This document shows, piece after piece, positions 37,038 to 49,000 of a stretch of DNA of 64,000 nucleotides. Position 1 is the stretch's first letter. Each line of letters opens with the position of its first letter. The translations under genes and the position numbers were made by a program. The stretch is from Lophius americanus (Eukaryota; Chordata; Actinopteri; Lophiiformes; Lophiidae), in the NCBI GenBank assembly GCA_037951165.1, contig JBBDHG010000061.1, positions 7,116,001-7,180,000 of the forward strand, in the 5' to 3' direction. The notes beneath the pieces were generated by a model that did not search any database, was not told the origin of the DNA, and worked only from the letters and a program-made list of their open reading frames with translations.

Positions 37038-38321
37038 GGCGTGTAATGATTAATCGATCTGTATTAGTATATCGGTTTTTTGAACAATGATCCAATCAAA
37101 TCGATGGAAAGTCAAATCATTGATATATATCGTCATTTTTTAAGATACGCCTTTTTTTTAAAATTGCTACCGCCGCATGCCTGCAGTGTTTCACAGTTTC
37201 CCTGAATCGAACTGCGGACCAATGGGAACAGCCAGAAGCTGCAGTTTAATTTTGTCCTTTTAATCTGCTCTCCCTGAATGTTAGCGCTCATTTTGGCAGA
37301 TAACCCGTTCTTCATATGAGAGATAATGGTTCCCAGGTGCAGTCTGAATGTTTACTGCCTCACAAATATGTGGAAGAATAATTAGCGTGTGGTCCGTTAG
37401 CTTAATGCTAACATAGAGCGGGAATTGCCATATACAGGTTAACGTAATTAGCAACCATAATCAAACAATAAATGAGTATTTTCGAATAAAGTATTTCAAT
37501 AAACATATATTTGTCGGTTACATTTAAAAAAGTATTTGTTAATGAGATTCTGAGTTCTTACACGACACAAATTAGTCAATGCAAAAAAATGTATTGTTCA
37601 GAAGACATTCATTATAAGATAAGATAAGACAAACCTTTATTAGTTCCACAACGGGGAAATTGCAGTGTAACAGCAGCAAAGAGCACACGCATCAATATAA
37701 TATAATAAATATAAATATAAATATTAAAGTATACTAGAATATTTCACTATAATATAAATATTACACTATATTAGAAATATCACTAGAAATGATGAGTGGT
37801 TGTTTGGAGAAAACCCCAGTTTTTTCTTGACTTCCTGTTTTTGTGGGATGTAAAACATTCAGAGTTTAATACCTCAAAAACACTGAGCAGAGCAGCTATC
37901 TGAACCATGGAAACACAATGTCATGAAACATAAATATAGACAGTTATGTTCATAATTGAAAGGTTATCAGGGGTCCTTGATGTTACAAAAAATAAATTTG
38001 TATCTAAACATGAAAAATCCGTCACTTTACAGTGAAACACAGGTGTCCGTTCTTTTTGTCATTGTCTTTTTGTTATTAATATTCTAAATAAAATTGTCGA
38101 AACATGTTAAAATTATAATTTTTTCTTTCTTAAGGTGAAATGCAACAAATTTTGCTAAATGGCTACATAATATAGTCGGAAACCGATCGCAGACCCCTGA
38201 ATCGAATCAAATCGTAATCGTATCGTGGCAGACTTTGTGATATCGGCAAATTTTGTATCGTTGTCAGAAGAATCGATATAATATCGTGTTGTGATGGAAC
38301 TGGTGATTTACCCCCCTAGCG
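37038..38321. mobile_element. Non-autonomous DNA element, about 1.3 kb, with nested insertion
   Basis: Starts TAGGCGTGTAATGATTAATC and ends, reverse-complemented, CTAGGGGGGTAAATCACC, so both ends share a TAGGsGkGTAA-type terminus. The left arm has ATCCAATCAAATCGATGGAA; the right arm has AATCGAATCAAATCGTAATC, TTGTATCGTTGTC and AATCGATATAATATCGT. I recognise this ATCG-rich pattern from a family common in fish. No transposase frame remains. A retrotransposon tail (37610-37800) sits inside it. Confidence 0.65.
37610..37800 (-). repeat. Retrotransposon 3' tail nested in a DNA element
   Basis: On the minus strand it reads CCCCGTTGTGGAACTAATAAAG followed by repeated TTATC units (plus strand AAGATAAGATAAGA at 37616-37629). 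This AATAAAG plus microsatellite end is a typical fish LINE/SINE tail. The distal part (37690-37790) is a low-complexity ATATAAATATT-rich stretch. Because it lies within 37038-38321 it is probably younger than that element. Confidence 0.65.
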
Positions 38322-41300
38322 GTAGTGGCAGTACACTGTTTTTACCGGTACAGTGTGCAGGAGAATACGTATTGCTTTACGTTTCATAAAAACCATTACC
38401 TGGACATTAGCGGTTAGCATTAACACTCTGTATCTTTCGGATTTGACGGGGAAGTCACGCCTCTGTCTCTTTATAGTTATACATTCCTGCATTTAAATAA
38501 AGGTGCTGGATACTGAACTTATCTTTACAGTAGAGTTGATAAAAATACGGCAGTGAATACAATTTTAAAGCCTCCGCGTGCCAACTGCATTCATTCATCT
38601 GAAAAATGTTGCCTGCCGTAATCAGCTGAGAGAAAGCACAGGAAGAATGAGATATACTGGAGGGAAAGACAAATCAATCTTTCCAGAGACACAAAGATGA
38701 AGAATTATAATTAAAATTCATCAGACTTTTGGTGACTCTCTTGATTTTAGAGATCTGATCAATGACTTGAGCACAGACACATAAGGCAGACACAGGAAAC
38801 ACTTTTCTGAAGTTGTAATACATTGAGCGTTTCAGCACACTTGTATCCGTGGTATTTGTTTTCTAGATGGCACTTGAAACTCAGGCTCATTTTAAAAACC
38901 GTAGTCGTCATCACAACTGATAGGAAAGACTGTTGTTTGGGTTGTGCGACCTCAGTGCATAGCGTTTTATTATTTTATTTTTCATTAAATTTTTACATTT
39001 TTTTTAAATTAGATTTTTTTTCCTCTTAGTCTTTAGTATTATTGGACAAATTATTTTAATGCATTTTTACATGCATTTTTACAATGCAACATTTTTACAA
39101 TTAGTGATGCTTTTCGGTGGGGGTAAATGGGATTTTAGGGAGTACAATGTTTTTAGTTCTAGTTTTAGGTAGTGCAGAATGGAAAGTCAATATAAAAAAC
39201 ATCTGTTCCTGTCATAACAGTGCAGACTGACCGCTGCAGAAAACAAAAAGCTGTCTGAAACTTTCACATCTGGGAAAAGCAGGTGTAAAGTGATGGGATG
39301 TGTATTGCACCAACTGGGAGGTGAGAGACTGTAGCCAAGGTAAAAGTGAGAGACTGAAAGCGAAAGAAAAATGAAGTATAAATATGCGTTATGAAGTAAC
39401 TTTATTGCAGCCGCCCCATTCATCACCACTACACCACAAGTAGCAGTAGATTGAGCTATTATTTTTCACACAGCCATACCTGTATGTTGTGATTTTGCTG
39501 TTTGTAAAGGCTCACAGCATTCCGTCCACTACTGCTTTTATTAAAGCAGCCAGTTTGTGTAGTTCAGTCAGACAACTAATGCTTGAAATGTTTATCAATA
39601 TTATTATAGCACTGCAACATTGTAGGAGTTTGTAATCCTGGCTCTGTGGTTGTTCCAGCTTAAATATTAGGAACAGGTACAGTATGCTTGATAGCCAGTG
39701 AGGAGGGCATTCAATGTGTGTATGTGTGTCTGCATCAGCGCACCCCAGTTGTGTGCCTAAATTAGAATGGAAACCTCGCCCCATCATTTGTGTGTTAAGA
39801 GTTTGTGTTATCATAAATCTCCTACATTGATTTAATAAAAGTCATTCCATCACCTATCTTTTTTCTTCAGTTGATGGTATTTGATCTTAAAATGTACTTA
39901 TTTTTGAGGTGAATACACATTTCAATAAAGTGTCTTTGATCAGTTTATCCAGTTTCAACTGTGGAAACCTTAAGGTTTTTGCTCCAATGCTTTTTAGACA
40001 TGTGCAACAAACGTCAAAATAGTCCAGCATCAAATCTCACTTTGCTGCATTTTATGCAAATTGTATTAATTGAGGTTGGACTTTCTGACATCTGCCGTCT
40101 TAGTTAATAACTTGCTGAATTGAGAAATTCAGGAGATTCTAAAATGTTCTCCTCTGACAGTAATTTGCAACAGGCTTAACGAGAAGGGTGCTTCAAGGTT
40201 AACAGTCCACTCTTCTATAATATGCAAATCTTCCGCTGCATCCCCTACATAAGCCGGTATCTATATGTCAAAACGTATAAGAATCATATTGACTTGGACA
40301 AAACAGGGATTATAGTATAAATAGAGTTTATTTTTTCCAACCTGATGCAGTTTTTTATAGTGAGGATCATATTTTCCTGTTCTGTCTCTCTGCTATGGTG
40401 CGCGCAGACCTAACCTGTTTGGTTGGGTTAAAAAGGACACTTGTGCCTTTACCCAGGTGGTTGGCGCTTAATGTGGAAGTTGTCAAATTACACCTGGTGA
40501 ATAGTAAAATATCCAATTTCAGATTCAGGTTTGGGTGATGTGAAAGCAAGCAGACAGTCTACAGTATTTGTGAAAAGCCAGTGTAGGATTTAAGCAAAAT
40601 TTCAATAACCAAACAGTGAGCAAATTATTCTGCCGATTTTATGGAAAACATTGATTAACCATGTCTACGTAACAAAATGCACATGCTGTATATTTTCCCT
40701 GCATTTTCAGTTTAGTTAATCGGCTATAAATCACATTGATCCTGATATAATGTCTTATTATCTTGTCTTGACTTTATCATTTGGATTGTGACCTTGAGTC
40801 AGCGCGTTTTTACAAAGTGCTATGTTTGGAACTTTGCTACCATCTATAGGGTTCCAAAATGCATTGCGTTTATTCCACCACCGTCAAATGACTAATCACA
40901 TAACGTTAATGACAAAAATTGGAATGATGAAAAATGACTCTGGATATCTGTCCTGCAAATTGACCAGTTTCCTCCATGGTCCATCTGACACTACACCAGC
41001 GTGTAGTACCTCCATCCTTGGTGGTGGGTAATACATGTCTAACCCTAAGTGCTCTGTAATTACCCAATAATTCATGACATTAATGTTTAGGGATATTGAA
41101 TAATATCAATGATAAATATGTGATAATATATTTGTTTGGCAGGGTTATGAAGGGTTATGACATTGATTTTAAAAGTAAGAATGGCATTTTCTTTCTTTTT
41201 CTTTCAACTTTTCCAGTAAACACATGAAACGTCTCTATCTTTTGCTTTTCCTTTCCGATATGCATAGATGTGTTATAAGTTCTCTTTTTGTCTTACTATG

Positions 41301-43149
41301 TCCCAGTTTCACTCAAGTTTTTTTTATATTGTTTCACAATTTATGCATTTCCTCTCATATCCTACTTGGCGAGTTAATTCACGCTTTGTCTTTCCATTCT
41401 CAGTTCTGCATGCATGTTCTAAACTCTGATAGCTTTTTGTAAGGGGAATACACACGCTCCCTGAAATTTTGTTTGCTGCCACAGGTAGGAGTAGTAAAAT
41501 TTCAACTATAATAATGATACTCTATGCTGCAATATTAGCTATTGCCTCATCATTTTCAGCCTCCTCAGCACTCAGAACAGCCCCTGCTTTTATTACACAT
41601 ACATAAACTAAGAGCACAATATTATAAAGGATATTCGATGGGGTTATTTTAAACTAGAGGACATATGGTATAAAAGCTATAGGGAAGACAGACACTAGTA
41701 TGAACAACACACTGGCATATCAGATAGTAAATCACAGAGTCTTATATTCTGCCCTACTTTTCAGTATAAATGCAATGAAGGAGTAATGATGTCTGTGTCC
41801 TTTTTAAACCCTGTGACAGCAGTGGATGTGGTAACAGTGTTGAATCTAAATAACATCTACTAATGCAAGTCCAAAGGAAGGATGGGATTGTGATGCTACA
41901 AAATTATATTTTGTGTTCAGTTCACAACCTGAATATTTCAAAAGCAATTCTAGTGGCAGTTAACTACTTACTCATGGAAGAAGAACATGAACCAACAATC
42001 ATCCACATGGCAGAATCAGATTGGCTCTTTACCCTCTGAGAGATCAGCTGCCTTTGAAGAGTAAATGCTTATTCCAAACAAGTTGTTCCATTGTTTACAA
42101 GGTTCTACTGCTATTAATAATGTCACTCTAGATGCCGATATTTCTGTCTCAAGGGTCACACATCATTAGCTTGTGAATCACCGATTCGCCATTTTTTAAA
42201 ATACGTCCTGGAGCAGTGTTCCACCGTTGGATTGTTCAGTGTAAACAAAGACAAATGTTCTGGTAATTTATGCTATGGTCAAGATTAAGGTCAACTTTAT
42301 CGGCTTTTACTTATACTTCAACCCGACTAGCTGGAGTTCCACTTACTGTTCCTGAAGACTATTCTAAATGACCTGATCATAAAACACAGATTAAAGACTG
42401 TTAACATGTGGGAACATCAACATTAAAATGTCTGTAAGTGCTTCGGGTAGGGGAAAAACTTACGAAACATAGTGTCACAATATTTGGTATGGAAGATATT
42501 GTATCAAAGTACACCAGATAGCAATTTAGTTTTCTTTCCTGCTGAGGGCATCGAAAATAGTAGAGGAGCGGGAACAGTCAACGGTAAAAACAAAGATGAA
42601 GACCTGTTATTTGATTTTTTTTTTTTTTAACAACAAAGGGAGGAAGGAGATGGAGGAATGTCATATGTAACACTCCAGGGAATACTACGAGTAAGAGGTT
42701 TCAGACGCCAAAACCAGAAGATGGCTGGTGCTAAATTAGCACCATGGAAAAGCCAACCAACCCTGGACACTTCTATCTCGTCAGGGACCTCGTAATTCAG
42801 AACAAGCGGCACTCATACCTGAGTAATTCAGAGAGGTAAAGAATAAAGTTGAAGACAGGTCACACTTGGAGGACTCCTTCATTACCTGACAATAACAGCT
42901 TAGTACTGGAGACCGCTTTCTAACCTTCGCCAAACTAGAATCTTACTTTCATATTTCTTGGTTGCTGACGGGGCTGCAAACATTTACAGTTACATTGTTC
43001 AATATTGTGTAATAATTCAGCAGGCTACACTTGTTTACATTCAGATAGGCTGAACTAGACTGTAATACACACAAATCCGTTTGTCAGGTACAGCAACATT
43101 GATTTAGGTTTTTATCATGTTTAGGCTCCTCTGTCTGGTTGTGGATCCA
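38322..43149. other. Unassigned intronic sequence
   Basis: No exon recognised. Long T-rich stretches at 38960-39020. A tandem pair of AGGGTTATGA occurs at about 41143-41160. 42200-43149 may be the body of the degenerate element whose end is at 43150-43325, because CAGATTAAAGACTGTTAACATG and ATAAATAGACTGTTATCATG occur in both, but this is not certain. Confidence 0.45.
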
Positions 43150-43325
43150 GTTTGACTGAAATGAGATAAATAGACTGTTATCATGTGGGGACATCTTTTG
43201 CTGTCGATGAAAAGGCAATACATTTCAATATATCACAATGTATGTTATCACACACAGCACATCGCAAAATCCTTAATATCGCAATAATATCGTATTGTGG
43301 GCCCCCTGGCGATTCCCACCGCCAG
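43150..43325. mobile_element. hAT-like element end
   Basis: CAATATATCACAATGTATGT, ATCGCAAAATCC, ATCGCAATAATATCGTATTG and GGGCCCCCTGGCGATTCCCACC form a recognisable terminal region of a fish DNA transposon. The opposite terminus was not located with confidence. Confidence 0.5.
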
Positions 43326-44361
43326 TAAGTACCTTAAACTGAACTTTTTGATGAGGTTTCAATGTTCCAGACCTGCTGTGAGGTGTCCTACATATGAAGA
43401 TAGCCTTTTAAAATGATCAGGTCTTTTTTTCCACAGCACACAGCACAACAGGGTGCAAGAAGTGAGAAAAGAGTAAATCGTTCTTTTGTCCAACTGATGA
43501 AAAGAATAAACAGCTTTTATGCAATATGCTTGATTTGTGATTGTGTGATTGTGATTTTTTGCAATGGATATGAATAATGTGAATAGCTCAGTGATTGACC
43601 AGGTGTCAGGTTTGTGATCTCTCTTTGCTAGTCTCTGCATCCTTCCTGGCTTCCCAGTGTGATGTCGGCAACGGCCAAGAGAGTCTCACTATGTGTGTGA
43701 GTGTGTGCATGCTGCAGGCTAGGTTAGAACATTGTTAGTGAGGTGCGTGGACAAAGGAGACCGTTTTAAACGCTTTCTGGACCGTATTTGCGTGACATGA
43801 ATGTTCCATGCAGACTGACAATAGCTAACGTTCTTCAAACATTTGTAAGTAGCAGCACCAACTCTCCGATGTTGACTGTTTAACAGTGTGTGTTTGTGAT
43901 TTGAGTGGAAGAAATGGCTAATTTTGGCTTTTGAATTAGAATTTTTTAACACGGAACTTCCAGACCATTTATAAATCGGTTTTCACTTTTCTTATTTTAT
44001 TACAACTATAAAGGCGATTGCTATTATTAGTATATTTTTTATTATTACATCTGGAAGTGTTAAAATTAATTAAAGCAAGCCTTCCAGACTTCAAGTGACC
44101 GGCATCACTACAAGGTTCGATTTATTTTATTCTTGGTGACTTAATAGAAACAGGACTTTCTAGTTTGTCGTTCCTTTCTGACTGTCACATTGAAGAACTA
44201 CTAACAGGTGTTGATAAGGGTGGGCCAGGAGCTCTTTACATGTTTGTCTGCCTCTCTATATGTATCGGTGGTATGCCTTCCATTACCATTGTAATGCACC
44301 AGGGTAGTAATTGTTACAGCCCTTCGGCACGCATTCAAGAAATTAGAAACACACTCATGAT

Positions 44362-44380
44362 CACACACACACACACACAC
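44362..44380. repeat. Short (CA)n microsatellite
   Basis: Nine to ten CA units, followed by TCTC. Confidence 0.95.
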
Positions 44381-45523
44381 TCTCATTACTCTCCCTACTG
44401 GCTCTCAGGGATGTGCAAAAATAAGTGATGTTATTAATCTCTAAAAATTGGGTTAAAGAAAAAAAACTGGGTTGAAAAGTGGTCCATTTTAAACCTTTTT
44501 AAAAACCTCAGCTTGGATGAATACGACAGCCGACTCAAATGATCAGTAGTGATGTTGCTATGAATTAATAAAGGTTAATATTCTTGTTATTATGTGGCGG
44601 CATGGGTTTTAGTTGCATTTGGTGAAATTTAAAAGGATCGTGTCGAATTGAAGGAATCCCCAATGTTATTTCTTTCAGTCAGCCTATCGATTCAAATGAC
44701 TGCTGAAGTTTAAGTAATTAAGGAATTACAGATTTTATGTTTCTTTAAAATAAATCACACACCCTAAAGACAAGCATTATTCACCTTTCTTGAATGATAG
44801 TAGCAACAAATCATATAGATTTCCAGGCAATTAACAGACTTAATGTCTGTTCCCACCACTGAGAGAAAAACAGAAAAAAAAGTTTTACTCCACCAGAACC
44901 GTTCCCATTAGCTTTTGGTTGGATGTGTCGAGGTCTAGAGTCATGGCTGAAAACCTGCCAGTGGAATGGGTGGCCCAGAAGGGAAGTAGGACAAACAGTT
45001 GATGTAGAGAGGTAAGCAGAGGTGAACATTGATTTGTTTGTTGTTATTGTTGTTGTTTTTTAACCCAGATTGGCAATGATAAAAGTGAGTGATGTTGATA
45101 AATACTGCACAGCCGGTTTATCAGCGGCTGTCTGGCTGGGGGTTGCTGGTGGCAGCATCCAAGGCTGATAACCTCTGTGGTCTGAAGCATGGTGCTGGGA
45201 GGAGGAGAGAATAGAGGAGGGGCAGCTACTGGGTCCTGACCAACGTGTAACTCTAAACCAGCTAATTGATGTTGTGTGCGTCCACCAGTAGGAGGTAATA
45301 GGACAAATCACATCACAATAGAAGCATGCAGTGCTCATAACATAGCAGAGAAGATTGTATGTGATGATAATACATGGAGAAAATTTGGGTATTCTTTGAT
45401 CTTTACCTATGTTGACCTTACTGGATGCTCACCTGTAAGAGTCCTTACATTTAAATATGAAAATAGACATCTTGATATAGCATAGTGAAAAACATTGAAC
45501 CCCTTAGATCTGATTTTGTCGAG

Positions 45524-45565
45524 ATAATGCATTGAAGGAACATTATAATGCATTGAAGGAACATT
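45524..45565. repeat. Exact 21-bp tandem duplication
   Basis: ATAATGCATTGAAGGAACAT plus T occurs twice head to tail, with no mismatch. Confidence 0.95.
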
Positions 45566-47429
45566 TATTTATTTTTACTGTTTATAAATATACTGAACTA
45601 AAGGTAAGATAGCGGCTGCTACAGACGATTTATTTGTTTTTTAAATTTTATTTTATTTATTTAGGATATTCTCTTGCTTATTCGTACTGCGTAAAGAACG
45701 ATATAAGCGACTAAGAATCTCTTAAAAACAACTATATTTTGTCCAGGATATTTGCTGTAATTGTTATTACATGTGCAGATGTCCCAACACCCAGTAAGTA
45801 TGTATTTTTTGTGTATCCACATTAACTGCAATTTGAAATGTAAAAAAAAAAGCAGAATTTATAAATAAGAAAAATTAAATACTCACAAAATAGTGCACTG
45901 CAAGTACTAAAACCTCAATAAATTCTTAACTGAAGGCACCCCAGCAGGTATCAAACTGTTGTGGCTAGCATTTAAAAGTTTAACTTTTGACCAGCTAGAT
46001 ACACACTTTTTCCATAAAACAAAACTTCTCAAAAATTTTAAAAGATTTGCATTGTAACCATGAAATGCAGGATATCTGTAGGACTTTTGGGTCTTTCGTA
46101 GGAGTTAATGCGTGTTAACTCCTGCAAGCTAAAATGCATGGAAGCTTGTATAACAAATGGTACTTAGCATTTAAACACGATAAGATTAATATTTGAATAT
46201 GCTTGTTGAGTTCAGCGTGTTAGTATGAGACTGTTACCATACAAACATGTTAACATATATTTTCAGGTTTTCATGAGCCTGAGAAGAATGCTTTGCTCAT
46301 GTCAGGATAATAAAGCAACCTGGGTTGAATTTATTTTAAATTGAGTGCACTGCCTCCTCCACAAACTCCTGTGGTTACTTTTTGTGAGTAAGTGTTCTTG
46401 GAGTTGCCAGCACCTCCGGCCCTGAAATATTTGCTGTGTGTAGACCTCTTTTCTCTGTCTCATTTTAAAATTGTAGTTCGAAAGGAGATTGCATTTACAC
46501 CAATGAAATATATTACAATTTTCCCACTCATAAAATCTCTTATTAGACAGTCTTCTTTTTTTTTTACCTTTTCTACTAACAATGTCTAAATTGGATTTTG
46601 TGGGAAAACAACCCAAGACAGTGAGAAATACATGAAAAATCATAGAAACATGTATGTAAAAAAAAGAAAGCACATTGTAATAAGCGAGGGCTTGTGTGCG
46701 GGAGGCTGTGTGCAAATGTGCAGGCTATGTTCCTGGGAGACTGCATGCACCTGGATTGCACTTGACAGATGGTTACTTCAGCTCCAGTTGAACACTGCCT
46801 TGTTTTTTCTCAGCATTAAGCTTCTTTCATAGATCGAAAGTGTTTCAGTCAGCATTTTGATAGCAGTAGACTCTATCAGCCTTCTTGATAGTTCGTTGTG
46901 CATCTCTCGAGTGTGTTTGTCCTGCCCCCGCTATTTATTAGTCTTTGATTCCGGCGAGCTGAGGGATATCAGGGTTGTTACTTTCCCCTCTGCCATCCTG
47001 AGATTAAAGAGCAGCACATCAAAAAAAGACAAAATGCCACATCATATCATGACATTCTTATTATTTTGTGTAAATGTGGGACTTGAGAAGAGATAGTGAG
47101 GATTATGTGTTCTGTAATCTCACTACCCCACAATTCTCTTAGGTTGGACGTTTATTGTATGAGTTCTTACATGTTCAGAACATCTTAAGTCATTTATTCT
47201 CCTATTATTTTCCAACAATGACACATGGTACACAGGAGACTTTTCTCCTGTCTGAATTAAACCTTTCCGAATTGCAATGTTGGTTGCATATTTGAAAGAC
47301 TTGTGATCTTTTCCGACCCAGAGTTTAAATGCATCGATTCATCTAATTTGAAACGATTTTTGAAATGCACAGACAATCCAAAGTCCAGTTCCTAAGGTGG
47401 TGATAATGCTATAATGAGGTGGGTACCAA

Positions 47430-47870
47430 CCACTAACATGCGCCCAGAAGATGAATACGACAAAGAAGGCATGCGCAGAAGTGACTTTCGTCCATCTTAC
47501 CTACCAAATATATTAAAATATTTCAAAGTTGCGATGAGTAAATGACTCTCCGCCGCAGACCAGTAGTGTTTTGAAGTCGCCGGATTAAAAATGCGTTGTG
47601 ATGCTGAAAAAAATCAAAACGTCACACGCTGGGCATGCGCAGATACAAACAGAAAACCTTCTGAAACAGAGTTTACATGCAGCGACTGGCTATTGGAAAG
47701 GCTTTCCGAAAGGACTTAGACTACCTCTTTGCAAAATAATGAAATCTAATCCAGAAAGGTTCTTTGTATTTGGAAAGTGCAACATTTTCTTTCCGATTAG
47801 ACGTCTGTTCCCCATCTATTCCGAATTTGCTCGTCCATGTAAACCCGCCTACAGAGACTAGTAGATCCAA
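47430..47870. mobile_element. Non-autonomous DNA element, copy 2 (family shared with 19129-19870)
   Basis: Shares with 19.1-19.9 kb, in order: GGCATGCGCAGA-type sequence, GTTTACATGCAGCGACT, TTTCCGAAAGGACTTAG, TCTTTGCAAAATAATG, TTTCTTTCCGATTAGACGTC, CCCATCTATTCCGAATT and CCATGTAAACCCGCCTAC. The left terminus is unclear, so this copy seems truncated. It lies about 1 kb upstream of the msi2 exon. No transposase frame. Confidence 0.65.
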
Positions 47871-48863
47871 ATTGTGTCAATAGTGCACCAAGCTTGGAAA
47901 CCTTTTGTCCCCATCAAACATGCTAAATCATGTGCCAGAGGTTACCAGAGGTCAGCTTAGAAGGAATCTCCACAGTGTGAAAGCATCTTCAGAGAACAGT
48001 TCAGAATACAAGCCAAAATAATAAAGCTACAACTAATAATATTTTTTTTATCAATCAAAAAAAAGGATTAAATTCATTAATAATAAGTTCGATTTTTCTT
48101 CTTTTTTTATACACACAAATTGAATGTTGTGGTAGTTTTTCTATATAAGTTTAATCTTACCTGTCTCGCCAAAAAGAAAAAGTGATACCTTTGTTTACCA
48201 AATGTTTCAGAGGTTTATGTTAATACAGGGCCTGTTGCTTACTACCCATACTTAAATGCCAGTTCATGTGTTCATTTTTAATCCCGTGCAAAGAAGTATT
48301 CCCTCCCAGCTTTAATGATGACACTGCTGTTGGATTCTGTTCTCATGTTTTTCAAAGAAATAACTCCCTCTAAATCTAGCATGTATTCTCTGTCGCAGAT
48401 GTTCGTGCCCTTTTCCATGCCGTGGGTAATAATCCTTAATATTGTTGCTGTTTGAAACTAAATGAGGCTTTAATGCACTCTGATTCCATCTTCCAGCACT
48501 CATTAACTCTTTTTTGAAAGTCCATAAATTATTTTTGTTCATTCTTTCTGTCCTTTTTCTTTTGAGTTTTCCGCAGAAAAACAGAAACTTGTGGATGGAA
48601 CGTAGGGCTTTAATTCTCTGATAGTTTATTTTGATCAGAGATTGAATTTCTTATGTCATTGAAATTCACATTGCAGTCTTTTTTCCGCCGAAAGCTCCAG
48701 CAATGGCGACCTTGCAGAAATACTAAAGTTAATTGTTGGAATTTATTTATTACTTTTGAGCAACATGTGGATCCCTTGCCCTACTTTCACACACAAACAC
48801 ACAGGTGCTACTCACTGATTGATGGGTAATTAGGGATTGTACAATGAATTTAAAGCCTCATCA
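47871..48863. other. Intron sequence directly upstream of the msi2 exon
   Basis: Nearly 1 kb with no recognised repeat, A+T-rich, with an A-rich and T-rich patch near 48040-48110. It contains the last part of the intron before the branch point. Confidence 0.5.
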
Positions 48864-48901
48864 CTGATTTTTCCCTCTCCTCTTGTCTTTTTCTTTCGCA
48901 G
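48864..48901 (+). promoter_or_regulatory. 3' splice site of the msi2 exon
   Basis: A nearly uninterrupted pyrimidine tract (about 48868-48897) ends in CGCAG, with the AG at 48900-48901, directly before the Musashi codons. A branch-point-like CTGAT lies at 48864-48868, its adenine (48867) about 35 nt upstream of the exon, a normal distance. Branch-point assignment is inference from the yUnAy consensus. Confidence 0.85.
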
Positions 48902-48994
48902 ATGGTCACAAGAACAAAGAAAATATTTGTTGGTGGTTTGTCAGCCAATACAGTAGTGGAAGATGTGAAGCAGTATTTTGAACAATTTGGGAAG
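48902..48994 (+). CDS. msi2: Internal exon of Musashi-2, start of RRM2
   Basis: This 93-nt exon encodes 31 residues beginning [12 protein letters not shown] and ending YFEQFGK. In Musashi proteins this is the start of the second RNA-recognition motif: residues 8-13 (IFVGGL) are the RNP2 strand, followed by the first helix ([12 protein letters not shown]). Musashi binds UAG-containing 3' UTR motifs and controls translation in stem and neural progenitor cells. The segment LSANTVVED matches Musashi-2 as I remember it; Musashi-1 has LSVNTTVED. Both ends are phase 0. The exon is preceded by a pyrimidine-rich AG acceptor and followed by GTAAGG. The first codon is ATG, but it is an internal methionine, not a translation start. 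I could not recognise the preceding exon (RRM1 end and linker) or the next one (rest of RRM2), so the flanking introns run beyond or nearly through the window. Which teleost duplicate (msi2a or msi2b) it is cannot be decided here. Confidence 0.93.
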
Positions 48995-49000
48995 GTAAGG
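48992..49000 (+). promoter_or_regulatory. 5' splice site of the msi2 exon
   Basis: AAG|GTAAGG: the exon ends on a complete AAG codon (Lys) and the intron begins GTAAGG at 48995, close to the U1 consensus. The boundary coincides exactly with the known Musashi exon junction after the FGK residues. Confidence 0.88.

Larger units (their letters stand above)
43326..47429. other. Unassigned intronic sequence
   Basis: No exon recognised. Contains a short (CA)n tract at 44362-44380 and an exact 21-bp tandem duplication at 45524-45565. The rest is A+T-rich unique-looking sequence. Confidence 0.5.

Noticed and set aside
48902..48904. ATG at the first exon codon as a translation start
   Set aside because: It directly follows a splice acceptor, and in Musashi proteins this methionine is internal, between the linker lysine and the RRM2 start.
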